This document shows positions 46,599 to 55,128 of a stretch of 64,000 bases of DNA, piece after piece. The notes beneath the pieces were generated by a model. The model was given only the letters and a program-made list of their open reading frames with translations, did no database searches and was not told the DNA's origin. Source of the stretch: Segatella copri (GTDB lineage: Bacteria; Bacteroidota; Bacteroidia; Bacteroidales; Bacteroidaceae); NCBI RefSeq assembly GCF_002224675.1, contig NZ_NMPZ01000004.1:1-64000 (forward strand), given 5' to 3'. The position numbers and the translations under genes were made by a program. Every line of letters begins with the position of its first letter. Within the stretch, counting starts at the first letter, position 1.

Positions 46599-46958
46599 TT
46601 ATTTGAATTTCTGATGAATGCGAGTCAAGTAATGCTCCACATTCTCTTTCTTGAATTCTTTGACATTATTCTCTACAAACTGCATCACATCCTCTTCCGT
46701 GTAGTAGGTTTTCTGCCCCAAACGCTTGTAGGGAAGCACTCCCAGACTGCGATAGCGTTGAAGGGAACGAGGGGATATTTGAAATAAGAGGCAGAGGTCT
46801 TGGTTGTCGAGCAATTTTTCATTGATGGCAGAACTTCCTTTTTGCTCCGTCTCTCGTTCGTGTCTCAACATCAGCATGTCGTAGATGCCGTCTATCTTTT
46901 TGTGTAGGTCATGGAGATATAACTCCAGTTTTCTCAATGTTCCATCTTCCATGCTCAT
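46599..46958 (-). CDS. MerR/excisionase-like helix-turn-helix protein
   Basis: A 119-residue protein. The C-terminal half has a winged-helix, excisionase-type DNA-binding domain (LLDNQDLCLLFQISPRSLQRYRS, then YYTEEDVMQFV) after a helical N-terminus. Such proteins act as excision or operon regulators in CTnDOT-like elements. It overlaps the preceding gene by 4 bp, so the two are coupled. Confidence 0.7.
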   Translation of the reverse strand: MSMEDGTLRKLELYLHDLHKKIDGIYDMLMLRHERETEQKGSSAINEKLLDNQDLCLLFQISPRSLQRYRSLGVLPYKRLGQKTYYTEEDVMQFVENNVKEFKKENVEHYLTRIHQKFK

Positions 46959-47254
46959 GTTTCCTTTGCTATTGTTCGTTCCTCAACCATTCTTTCAATG
47001 GCTTCAACTTGGTATCGGCATTGATTACCAATTTTAATAAAATCAATGCGGTTCTCTGAGCGCATTCTCTGCAAGGTGCGCTTGCTCACACCAAGCATCT
47101 TAGCTGCATCGTCATTGGTCAACATCGGCTTCAATCCCTTACCCGTCAAGTTCTCTTGAAATGCCATTTTTGCCAATCGCACGTACTGGACTATTTCTGT
47201 CAACTGTTCTGTCAGCTTTTTGAAGGCTGCACTTTCCATTGTTATTACTTCCAT
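46955..47254 (-). CDS. excisionase-like helix-turn-helix protein
   Basis: A 99-residue DNA-binding protein with the motif LTNDDAAKMLGVSKRTLQRM, typical of the excisionase/HTH_17 family. The start at 47254 is preferred to 47308. A -7 box TAATTTTG (47306-47313, minus strand) lies about 50 bp upstream. It is divergent from a plus-strand paralogue at 47496, from which it is separated by a 240-bp regulatory region. It probably regulates the topB-side operon. Confidence 0.7.
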   Translation of the reverse strand: MEVITMESAAFKKLTEQLTEIVQYVRLAKMAFQENLTGKGLKPMLTNDDAAKMLGVSKRTLQRMRSENRIDFIKIGNQCRYQVEAIERMVEERTIAKET

Positions 47255-47431
47255 TCTAATTCCGTTTGAAATGTTATATAATTCGTTGTTTTTATTTCTC
47301 GGCGGCAAAATTAACCATTTGCGAAATACCCGTTTAACAACTCATTAATGACCCACGTATAATTTTCTTGATTTTTCTTGCCAAGCGGTCGGCAAACCCC
47401 AGAAAAGCACTGCCACAGTTATTCATTTTCA

Positions 47432-47461
47432 TTGTTTTTCTACATGCACACATTAACTTTG
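47432..47461 (+). promoter_or_regulatory. promoter of plus-strand HTH genes
   Basis: TTG (47432-47434), a 19-bp spacer, then TAACTTTG (47454-47461) match the Bacteroidetes consensus upstream of the gene at 47496. Confidence 0.5.
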
Positions 47462-47495
47462 CATCCGAATTTGTTGAACCAATAAAACAGAGAAT

Positions 47496-47783
47496 ATGGA
47501 AGTAGTAACAATGGAAAAGAAGGCATTCGACTTGATGATGGCAAGATACGATGCCCTGGTAAAGAAAGTTGAGTTGCTGAAGCATAAGGCTAACGGCAAG
47601 CGTCTGAACAAATGGCTTACAGGTCATGAGGTCTGCCAGCAACTTCGCATCAGCCAGCGCACCTTACAAAAACTTCGTGACCGCCGTTTCTTGGGGCATA
47701 CCCAGATAGGTCGCCAATTCTATTACTGCCCCGAAGAGGTCAAAGCCATCGTTCCGCTTATCGCCAGAATCAAATCGGTATAG
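47496..47783 (+). CDS. Xis2c-like helix-turn-helix protein
   Basis: A 95-residue basic protein with a central excisionase-type domain (LTGHEVCQQLRISQRTLQKL) and the wing IGRQFYYCPEEVKAI. By size and order it resembles the Xis2c/Xis2d pair of CTnDOT, small proteins needed with IntDOT for excision. A stem-loop terminator follows (47796-47834). Confidence 0.7.
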   Translation: MEVVTMEKKAFDLMMARYDALVKKVELLKHKANGKRLNKWLTGHEVCQQLRISQRTLQKLRDRRFLGHTQIGRQFYYCPEEVKAIVPLIARIKSV

Positions 47784-47795
47784 CATAAAACCAAA

Positions 47796-47834
47796 CTCGC
47801 CCAAGGCAAAGCCGAAAACTTCACCCTGGGCGAG
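47796..47834 (+). terminator. stem-loop between the two xis-like genes
   Basis: CTCGCCCAAGG (47796-47806) and CCCTGGGCGAG (47824-47834) form 11-bp arms with one mismatch, right after the Xis2c-like gene. It may reduce read-through into the next gene. Confidence 0.55.
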
Positions 47835-47876
47835 CCAACACATTTTATATTCACCACTTAATCCAAATTGTAAACA

Positions 47877-48212
47877 ATGAACATGAACCAACTTCTTACG
47901 CATGAGAGCAAGTCGATAGACACCGCCATGCAATCCTTGAAGAAAGCCAACAACTGGCTATCCTCATTCATCGAGTCCTACAGCCCACCTTTGGACGGGG
48001 AGCGATACCTCACCGACAAGGAACTCTCCGAGCTCCTGAAGCTTAGTCGCCGTACCTTGCAGGAATATCGCAGGCAAGGCATCTTGCCCTACATTATATT
48101 ATGTGGCAAAACCCTCTATCCGGAATCCGAGATACAAGCACTTCTCACTGGTAATTACCGCAAGCCGATAATCGACGGCACTGTTTCACAAGGGGAGGGT
48201 ACTGCTTCATAA
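47877..48212 (+). CDS. Xis2d-like helix-turn-helix protein
   Basis: A 111-residue protein with an excisionase-type motif (LTDKELSELLKLSRRTLQEYRR) at residues about 44-66, preceded by a helical N-terminus. It follows the Xis2c-like gene on the same strand and lies close to the integrase, as expected for an excision factor. Confidence 0.7.
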   Translation: MNMNQLLTHESKSIDTAMQSLKKANNWLSSFIESYSPPLDGERYLTDKELSELLKLSRRTLQEYRRQGILPYIILCGKTLYPESEIQALLTGNYRKPIIDGTVSQGEGTAS

Positions 48213-48224
48213 TAGCGAAACAAA

Positions 48225-48273
48225 AATAGCGTACAGGGTACAACGACAAAAATCGTTCCCCCCGTACGCTATT
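48225..48273. terminator. bidirectional terminator
   Basis: AATAGCGTAC (48225-48234) and GTACGCTATT (48264-48273) are perfect 10-bp arms with an inner AACGA/TCGTT stem. It lies between the plus-strand xis-like gene and the minus-strand gene ending at 48316, so it can serve both. Confidence 0.65.
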
Positions 48274-48315
48274 ATATTATAAAGGTGTAGGAATCTTATT
48301 AAAAGATGAGAGATT

Positions 48316-48711
48316 CTAACTTGCACCTCTTGGCATCGTTCCGTTCATCACAATAATCATCGGATACTCGTGTTTTACTTGCTCTGCTTGGCAATCCTTG
48401 CGGTTTACTACCTTACTGATAAACCATTGTCTGAACAACAAGGCTTGGTATGTATCCATTTGAAGTGCTATGGCGATAATCACTTCCATATCATAGACAT
48501 GCGCAGAATATCCATTTTCAAGTTTGATGTATTGAGAATGCTGGAAATCTTTCAGCACACTTTGTTTCCAAATGCGCTTGATGGTATTCTTCACTGCTGT
48601 CCCTGTTACATTCAACAGTTCGGCAATCTCCCAAACAGTCATCCACACCTCACCATGATGTGGGGCGTAGATGACCATATCTTCTTGTATTGTTATCACT
48701 TGTCGTTTCAT
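48316..48711 (-). CDS. hypothetical protein encoded after the integrase
   Basis: A 131-residue protein, not assigned to a named family. Residues about 22-45 (VWMTVWEIAELLNVTGTAVKNTI) look like a helix-turn-helix, and the rest is helical. Its start overlaps the integrase stop by 4 bp, so it is translationally coupled to int and may modulate integration or excision. Confidence 0.55.
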   Translation of the reverse strand: MKRQVITIQEDMVIYAPHHGEVWMTVWEIAELLNVTGTAVKNTIKRIWKQSVLKDFQHSQYIKLENGYSAHVYDMEVIIAIALQMDTYQALLFRQWFISKVVNRKDCQAEQVKHEYPMIIVMNGTMPRGAS

Positions 48712-49979
48712 ACTCTGCCATTTATAGTGTTAGTATTATCGTTGCAAACATTTCCAAACGTGAATTCCTCAATGTTATTTATTTGCTGAGACAACTTTTC
48801 CACGTCTTTGCTCAATTTCTCCTTGGTAATCTTGGCATACACCTGGGTTGTCTTTATGTCCTTGTGACCAAGCATTGAACTCACGGTTTCTATTGGAACT
48901 CCGTTGGAGAGGCAAACCGAGGTTGCGAACGAATGACGGCTCATGTGCCAGGAAAGCGGCTTGGTAATACCACATTTTTTGCCCAGTCTTTTGAGCGAAT
49001 CCATACAACTTTGGTAGTTGGGTACTGGAAACACCCTGCCGTCTTCACTCAATCCACGGTATTTTTCCATAATTTGCTTGGGATAATCAAGCAACTTGAT
49101 GTTGGCTTCCGTTCCAGTCTTCTGTCGATGGATAACGATCCATTCACCTTCATCGAAAAATTCCTTGATGTTCTCTTCCTTCAAGTTGTACAGATCAATG
49201 AAAGCGAGACCTGTAAAACAGCAGAACAGGAACAAGTCACGCACCATACTCATCTTCTTTCTTGTGATAGGTGTTTCCATCAACAGGTGAATCTCTTCTT
49301 TGCTCAGAAACTCTCTTGTGGTCTCTTCTTCCTTGTACTCATATCGTCTGAATGGGTCTTTTACGAGCCATTCATTATCTATGGCACGGAATACCATTGC
49401 ACGGAGATTGCGGACAAACACCATCGCAGAGTTTATCTTCAAGTGCTTGTCGGTTCTGAGAAAAGTCTCGTAGTCTGTTATAAAAGGCAGCGATAACTCT
49501 TTCAGAGCAATATCCTTCACATGGTAATGTGTCTGCAAGAACTCGCCCACATAGGCACACCCGATTCTATACTTCGTGTATGTACTCAAAGATTTCATGC
49601 CAGCCTTATATTGCTTTTCCATTTCATCACGGCTTTGAGAATAGACTTTCATCAGTGTATGGCAACGATACTCCAAGCCAAGAAAGGCGTTCTTCACCTT
49701 GTCGGCAGTGACGAAGTTGTCCCTGTCCATAATCTCCTGATAATGCTTGCTGATACTCACACGCATCTTGTCCAATTTGCGGTTCACCTCCAAAGCCTGC
49801 ATACTCTTACCTATCATGCGTCCGCCCTTAGTGTCCCACAAATCTGGATTGGCAGTTGTCTTGCAACTGAACTGCGCCTGTGTTCCGTCCACTGTGATAC
49901 GTCCCATAACTGGAACAGTACCATCTTTCTTTACTACCTGTCTTTTGAGGTAGAAGATAATTGAAAATGTACTCTTCAT
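48708..49979 (-). CDS. int: IntDOT-type tyrosine recombinase
   Basis: A 423-residue site-specific recombinase that would integrate and excise the element. The catalytic residues fall at positions very close to those reported for IntDOT: K287, H345, R348, H372 and the nucleophile Y381. The first arginine of the usual tyrosine-recombinase set is missing; A259 in FTGLAFID occupies that place, comparable to S259 of IntDOT. The start at 49979 (MKSTFSIIFYLKRQ) is preferred to 50003. The gene lies at the presumed ICE end, next to a repeat-rich region. Confidence 0.9.
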   Translation of the reverse strand: MKSTFSIIFYLKRQVVKKDGTVPVMGRITVDGTQAQFSCKTTANPDLWDTKGGRMIGKSMQALEVNRKLDKMRVSISKHYQEIMDRDNFVTADKVKNAFLGLEYRCHTLMKVYSQSRDEMEKQYKAGMKSLSTYTKYRIGCAYVGEFLQTHYHVKDIALKELSLPFITDYETFLRTDKHLKINSAMVFVRNLRAMVFRAIDNEWLVKDPFRRYEYKEEETTREFLSKEEIHLLMETPITRKKMSMVRDLFLFCCFTGLAFIDLYNLKEENIKEFFDEGEWIVIHRQKTGTEANIKLLDYPKQIMEKYRGLSEDGRVFPVPNYQSCMDSLKRLGKKCGITKPLSWHMSRHSFATSVCLSNGVPIETVSSMLGHKDIKTTQVYAKITKEKLSKDVEKLSQQINNIEEFTFGNVCNDNTNTINGRV

Positions 49980-50060
49980 AACGTCATTCTTTTTTGCGTT
50001 CAAAATTAATACATGAAGAGTCTTTTCTTGCTACGCATTTCACGGCAGAACACGGCAAAT

Positions 50061-50298
50061 TTGGTTCGTAACCAAAAATCTTACGTTACTCATCAGTAAC
50101 TCACTATAAATCAGAGTATTCAAATTCAATTCGTAACCTTCCTCATTCTTCCGAACCTTAACATTCCTCATTTGGGGTATAGGTTACGGATAGGTAACGT
50201 TCCTCTGTCTCATCTTGTCGTATTCCCGTCTTCGTCTGTCCTCGCCACTTTTAACCAAAATGAGGAAAGTAACTGATAACCAGTAAACTTTCCTCATT
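50061..50298. other. repeat-rich putative attachment region at the ICE end
   Basis: This 300-bp gap upstream of int contains no gene. It holds a palindrome TTGGTT-CGT-AACCAA (50061-50075), three TTCCTCATT copies (50139-50147, 50164-50172, 50290-50298), an inverted copy at 50259-50267, and several GTAAC/GGTTACG motifs. The 12-bp arms AATGAGGAAAGT (50259-50270) and ACTTTCCTCATT (50287-50298) form a near-perfect hairpin. These could be integrase or excisionase arm sites. The exact att core is not identifiable without the other ICE end. Confidence 0.5.
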
Positions 50299-50315
50299 CT
50301 TCTCTCAAACACTTT

Positions 50316-51749
50316 TTATATGTACTTTCTGGTAATGAATGTAATCTTTTCGTTTTCAATATTGAGCAGATCTTTATCTTCTACTTGGTTAATTATTTGT
50401 ATCAAATCGCTCCAATCCATTTTGTTTTGTCCCCTTCTTGTATCTACATTATTTTCATCTTTCGCCCACAAACCATCGAAGTAATTTCTTCTAATGCGAC
50501 GTGTAAATGCTGTCAGCTGTTTTGTATTAGGATGTTCTGCTAACAATGCAATCAGTGGCAAAACGATATCCAGATCAGCATTTCTAAGCCATTGCCAGAC
50601 ATTTTCTTGATTATCTAGGGCTATATCCTTATTCTGTCTTCTATAAATACTATGCAGAATAGTCTGAAGCTCAACATCGCTAGATATTTTTTCAACAAGT
50701 CTTGTCAATGCCTTAAAATACTTTTCAATATTGTCAAGAGAACGGAATTTCTCATAATTTTCCATCTCTTTCGTCTTTGTTGGAGCACTTATAAACAGAT
50801 TTCTTGGATTCAAAGGCACAGGTTTTTCATTCACCGAAACTCTTTCCTTCATAAGTCCAATCTGCCAATACCACATAAAAAAAACTTGCATGCCATTGTC
50901 TGAAGTTGTGTCAGTCCCACGGTGATTCCAGAACCATTCTTCTCTATCTTCCCATTGGTCTGAATACAATTGGACTTGCTCCTTGGTTAATTTGGAATTA
51001 CCAAGAAGTACTGGCTTGATGTTTTCTGTGGGTGATAAAGGCTCACCTGTAGTGTTTATTATAACATAAGTTTCTTCTCCTCTTGAACGGTTCTCCATGT
51101 CATAATAGAGAACTCTAAGATTGTTCAAAACAAATTTTCCAAGTTCCAAAAAACAATTAAATTCCAACGAATTAAATACATTATCTATGATTTGTAGCGC
51201 AGCAGTCATGCTTTGGATAGATGCATCGTTGTCGTATTCGGCAAAATACCAGTTTGATAGTTTTATATCAGTAACTCTTGTATTTCTTTCGATGAACACG
51301 TTACGTGAAAGATCGCTTAAGAAATAAAGGGTACTTTCACGGATTGCATATTGCAGATGAGGTTCATAATCGTCTTCTCTTTCCTGCTTTGAGATAATAT
51401 AATCATCATATACGCCAGAACACTTAATGTTTATGTAGCCCAAAAGTAAAAAAAGAGTAGTCAATCTTTGTTGACCATCACATATCTGGATATGATTATG
51501 TGGTTGTTCGTATCCGTAAATTAGCCCCATAGTAAGGGATGAGCCATTTTTTTCTTCAAATAACTCGATAATATTTTTAACAAAGTCAGATACTAGTTCC
51601 TTAGTCTTGCTAGACTTTGGGTCAGTAACTGCATAATTACCCCAGCAATAATCACGTTGCAGATCAGGGATGATAATCTTTGTATCACCTCCAAACAGGT
51701 CTGCTAATGAGTAATCTCTGCCACTAATAAAACTTATAACCTTATTCAT
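50316..51749 (-). CDS. DUF262 domain protein
   Basis: A 477-residue DUF262 protein. The hallmark ICDGQQRLTTLFLLLGYI is at about residue 94, with TMGLIYGYEQ before it and VIINTTGEPLSPTENIKP further on. DUF262 (ParB/Srx-like fold) is the nucleotide-binding part of GmrSD-type type IV restriction systems. No DUF1524 nuclease domain is seen here, whereas the adjacent gene has one. The two genes are 2 bp apart and presumably act together in phage defence. Substrate unknown. Confidence 0.8.
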   Translation of the reverse strand: MNKVISFISGRDYSLADLFGGDTKIIIPDLQRDYCWGNYAVTDPKSSKTKELVSDFVKNIIELFEEKNGSSLTMGLIYGYEQPHNHIQICDGQQRLTTLFLLLGYINIKCSGVYDDYIISKQEREDDYEPHLQYAIRESTLYFLSDLSRNVFIERNTRVTDIKLSNWYFAEYDNDASIQSMTAALQIIDNVFNSLEFNCFLELGKFVLNNLRVLYYDMENRSRGEETYVIINTTGEPLSPTENIKPVLLGNSKLTKEQVQLYSDQWEDREEWFWNHRGTDTTSDNGMQVFFMWYWQIGLMKERVSVNEKPVPLNPRNLFISAPTKTKEMENYEKFRSLDNIEKYFKALTRLVEKISSDVELQTILHSIYRRQNKDIALDNQENVWQWLRNADLDIVLPLIALLAEHPNTKQLTAFTRRIRRNYFDGLWAKDENNVDTRRGQNKMDWSDLIQIINQVEDKDLLNIENEKITFITRKYI

Positions 51750-51751
51750 GT

Positions 51752-53536
51752 CTAATCTAAATTGTATAATTTCTTAAAAAGATTGAGAAACTTATCTGCG
51801 CTCTTTTCTATATCTTCTATTTCCCACTTACTGTTAGCAAACGAGGAGATAGTATGAAGTAAATTTCTACTTTCGAAGCATCTTTCATTATTGAAAAACT
51901 TTTGTTTTTTTTCTTCAAAAGATAGTTTGCCAAATTCAGAATTATCTTTACCATACAGCAGTACGAGATTTCCGATACAATGTTCGCTATATCTTGAATT
52001 GTTGCTGAATACGGCCTGTGAATCCTTCAAATCTGAAATTTGGTCTTTTTCCAGCTCTGTACCATCTCCCCTAATATATGTTTCCGTATTATGGTCTTTA
52101 TCATATTCTGTATGATAGAACTTTGATTTTGGATATATATGCTCTAGAGATTTATTTTCCCATATTGAAAAATCAAATTTCACACCATTCTGTGCATTAA
52201 GTCTGTTATACTCAGTAACGTTAAGCCATAATAACTGCTTTAAGGCTGCGTCATTTTCGACATTATAGACATGAGCTTTTGACAGTTTCTCTAATATAAT
52301 CTTTGCTTTTTCTACTCGCTTTTCTGAATTAGGAGTTCGCTTTTCTGTATTTATAGCATCGATAGTATATTCTTCTACAATTTCTTTATGAGTACATCCA
52401 ACTAAACGCCACTTGGCGTAATCATTCATTGCTTCATAATCACGTTTGTGTTCCAGAAAGTATATAATTATATTATATTTATCGTCTGCCTCACCATTTG
52501 AGCCAATAAGAGAAAGTTTCAGGTAATTATATGATGTTGGTGCATTAAAGACATCCTCGAATTCTTTTTGTAAATCGCGAAGTTCCTTAAATACTTCTTT
52601 TGCTCTTGTTTTATTCCCATCAGGAATAAGTTGCTTAAATGATTTGTAGGAAAATTCATTTTTTGAACCTGATTTCTTCTTGAAATAATATTCAAGGAGC
52701 AATCCCATTGGCTTATTGACATTAAAGAACTCCTTGACATCTTTTCTATTCCACCAATAAAGCCATTTGTCCCATTCTCTAGCATATTTAGAGCGTAGTG
52801 CGTTGGTTTCCCATTCAACAGATATGATTTCTTGAAGAACAGCATATGTGTCTTCTACACTTCTCATTTTTGGGAGGCCTTTAATCTCTTCAGGAAGTGA
52901 AACGATATGGAGCATCTCTGCTTTAATGAGTTCTTCATCATGCATAATAGCTTTTTGTCCGTTCATCATTGTAAATGTACGGACAGCTTTAGTGCGATCT
53001 ATGACGATATAAAGAAGACTTATTTTATTCAAAAGATAATTCAAGAAATCAGTCCTGTCTGTAATCTCTGCAATGAGCTTGTTTATTTGGCTGATTGCCT
53101 GCTTAAAATAGTAGATGTCTTGAATTTTGTTATCAGGATCAAATGAGTTGTAGTCAAATTCTGGTTCTTTCAGTTTCTCCAGGAACTCTTTTGATTGCTT
53201 TCGAATACTATAGTTCAAAGAAATATCTTTATGTATTATATTTTTAGGGTCAAGACACCACAATAAGAGATATAATGTTGTAGTTCTCTGTTGTCCATCT
53301 ATTAGGGTTACTTCATTACCCTCTTCAACAACAGTCATTCCTTGAAGAAAATACTGCTGGTTAGGATTATTACGATAGGAGTCAATAAGGCGAGAAACCA
53401 AATACTCAACCGAAGTCTCGTCTTTGGATTCTCTAACAGACCACTTATACCCCCTTTGGTAGCTCGGTATGATGAATGTTTTACTACCATTATCTGGGTA
53501 AAAATACTCCTTAAGAGTTTTGAAATTTGTTGCCAT
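51752..53536 (-). CDS. DUF262-DUF1524 (GmrSD-like) protein
   Basis: A 594-residue protein with an N-terminal DUF262 domain (VTLIDGQQRTTTLYLLLWC at about residue 75) and a C-terminal DUF1524 HNH-type nuclease: LEHIYPKSKF carries the His, and CIGNLVLLYGKDNSEFG is the conserved end. This is the architecture of single-chain GmrSD enzymes, which cleave modified phage DNA. The paired DUF262-only partner downstream is unusual compared with classic GmrSD. Confidence 0.85.
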   Translation of the reverse strand: MATNFKTLKEYFYPDNGSKTFIIPSYQRGYKWSVRESKDETSVEYLVSRLIDSYRNNPNQQYFLQGMTVVEEGNEVTLIDGQQRTTTLYLLLWCLDPKNIIHKDISLNYSIRKQSKEFLEKLKEPEFDYNSFDPDNKIQDIYYFKQAISQINKLIAEITDRTDFLNYLLNKISLLYIVIDRTKAVRTFTMMNGQKAIMHDEELIKAEMLHIVSLPEEIKGLPKMRSVEDTYAVLQEIISVEWETNALRSKYAREWDKWLYWWNRKDVKEFFNVNKPMGLLLEYYFKKKSGSKNEFSYKSFKQLIPDGNKTRAKEVFKELRDLQKEFEDVFNAPTSYNYLKLSLIGSNGEADDKYNIIIYFLEHKRDYEAMNDYAKWRLVGCTHKEIVEEYTIDAINTEKRTPNSEKRVEKAKIILEKLSKAHVYNVENDAALKQLLWLNVTEYNRLNAQNGVKFDFSIWENKSLEHIYPKSKFYHTEYDKDHNTETYIRGDGTELEKDQISDLKDSQAVFSNNSRYSEHCIGNLVLLYGKDNSEFGKLSFEEKKQKFFNNERCFESRNLLHTISSFANSKWEIEDIEKSADKFLNLFKKLYNLD

Positions 53537-53674
53537 ATGTTTGAATCTTGTTTAAAATTCCACATACCCCTGATATATAGGGGAAATAATAACAGCTTCC
53601 TGGAAAAAAGTTATTACCCTTATGGTCGTTTAATGACAGAGGAACAACAAATTAAAGAGTAACTGTTATGGCTG

Positions 53675-53705
53675 CAAAGTTAAGTGTTTTTTTGATTAAT
53701 CCAAC
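53675..53705 (-). promoter_or_regulatory. promoter of the DUF262 operon
   Basis: On the minus strand GTTG (53702-53705), a 19-bp spacer and TAACTTTG (53675-53682) match the Bacteroidetes promoter consensus. The leader before the DUF262-DUF1524 gene would be about 130 nt. Confidence 0.55.
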
Positions 53706-53914
53706 ATATTTTGTGTTAAAAGTTCATTGTGAAGCAATTTAATAGCACTTTTAACCTGATTTATAGTACTGATGTCCTTCTTTTCTTTTGATTCATAGTA
53801 GATAGAGCTGGCTTCTGATTCATTTAAAAAGGATCTTGCACATAAAATGGGGTCAAAGATATTTTTCAGGTTAACTGTTTTCTTATGCTCAAATGCTGCC
53901 CATAGGGTAAAATA
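53696..53914 (-). pseudogene. C-terminal gene remnant upstream of the DUF262 operon
   Basis: An open frame of about 70 codons with no start codon, reading TLWAAFEHKKTVNLKNIFDP and ending LLTQNMLD at the stop 53696-53698. Composition is clearly protein-like, and an in-frame TAA lies just upstream. It appears to be the tail of a gene lost by deletion. The family is not recognised. Confidence 0.45.
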
Positions 53915-53977
53915 AAAAACTTAAAACCTCATTTCTGTTAACCTACAGGAATGAAGCTTTAAGCCTTCTTATATTAA

Positions 53978-55120
53978 CTAATTGAATAGCTGTACAGATG
54001 GGGCGTTGGTTATTTCCGTAGCCATTCTGTTGACAGTATCGTACATCAGCTTGTTGAGCTTGTCATCAAGACAAGTCTTTTTTCCTGGGTGGATCTGCTC
54101 TACTTTCTTGTCGTAGAACTTTGCCCATTCTTGTGCCCAAGAGAAGAGCTGCTCATCCACTGGTTCCAAGTTATGCTCGTTGCTTTTCTTTTTGAGTTGC
54201 AACAGGTGGGCGATTTTCTCCTTTATGCTTGTATCTTCTACTGTTGCATTTACCAGTTCAGAGAATCTCACCGGTGGAACGGTACCTTCGTCTGTTAACC
54301 ATTTGCATACAAGAATGCCTCTAAGGTAGTAGAGGAATCTCTTTAATGGCAGTCCATAGTCCTTGATGTATCTGTCATTATGCTTTTTGTAGATGTGATT
54401 ATAGTGGAACATGGCTTTCTCCCTGTTGAAGTATTGGTCTTCCATTTGCTGCATTTCGCCGATGAACTTTTCGTCCTTGCAGTAGATGATAGGGGAGTGG
54501 AGCCATTCAAAGAGGGAAGGGTTGGAACGTTTGAACAGACGTAGGGCTTTCCTCAGGTCCCAGCCCGACATATCCGTTTCATCAGGAAACATCTGTTCTA
54601 TGGTATCCTTTTGCTCTTCGATATGGAAGTACCACTCCGGTTCATGGACATAGATGAAGCGTACGTCCCAATCGCTGTCAGGAGATGCGAATCCCCATGC
54701 CCTGCTACCTGATTCCACGGCATACAGGATCTTCACGTGTTGCTGCTGCTCGATTTCATGGAGGTGTCCGAGAATTCTTTCCTTAATGGAATAATGCTCT
54801 TGCATAGCCTTGTGAACCTTGAGAAGGTGAGGAGACAAGAATCTCTTTTCTTTGGTATATTCAATCTCCTTGCCATTTTCCAGGATCTTAAAGTGGATGG
54901 TGTTATACTCTTTGTTCTCAAATCCCTCCAGAAGAATCATGGAGGATGATCTTCCCACAGAGATATATGATACCTTATATTCCTTTCCTGTTTCCAGTTC
55001 GGTGTAGCTGCCTCCTAGGTAAACTGCCGTTAGGGTATCTGTTTTATTGAAGTATTCTCTCAGATAGTCTGTTTGGCTCATGCCATACAAGTCTGCCATA
55101 TTATTGTTTTGTTCCATCAT
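53978..55120 (-). CDS. RlaP-like nucleotidyltransferase with extra N-terminal domain
   Basis: A 380-residue protein. Residues 138-152 contain the polymerase-beta nucleotidyltransferase signature (GSR ... DSDWD, metal ligands D150 and D152) in the arrangement of the RlaP/YcgL family of predicted nucleotidyltransferases, linked by some authors to RNA repair. A helical C-terminal half follows. The N-terminal 100 residues form a beta-rich module not usual for the family. The gene lies 8 bp after the WYL regulator gene, so the two are one operon. Confidence 0.75.
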   Translation of the reverse strand: MMEQNNNMADLYGMSQTDYLREYFNKTDTLTAVYLGGSYTELETGKEYKVSYISVGRSSSMILLEGFENKEYNTIHFKILENGKEIEYTKEKRFLSPHLLKVHKAMQEHYSIKERILGHLHEIEQQQHVKILYAVESGSRAWGFASPDSDWDVRFIYVHEPEWYFHIEEQKDTIEQMFPDETDMSGWDLRKALRLFKRSNPSLFEWLHSPIIYCKDEKFIGEMQQMEDQYFNREKAMFHYNHIYKKHNDRYIKDYGLPLKRFLYYLRGILVCKWLTDEGTVPPVRFSELVNATVEDTSIKEKIAHLLQLKKKSNEHNLEPVDEQLFSWAQEWAKFYDKKVEQIHPGKKTCLDDKLNKLMYDTVNRMATEITNAPSVQLFN

Positions 55121-55128
55121 TTTGCATT

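Noticed and set aside
50050-50110. A possible IntDOT-type core site (GTANNTTTGC) near the integrase.
   Set aside because: The nearest sequence, GCAAATTTGG, lacks the TAC end, so it does not match the core in either orientation.
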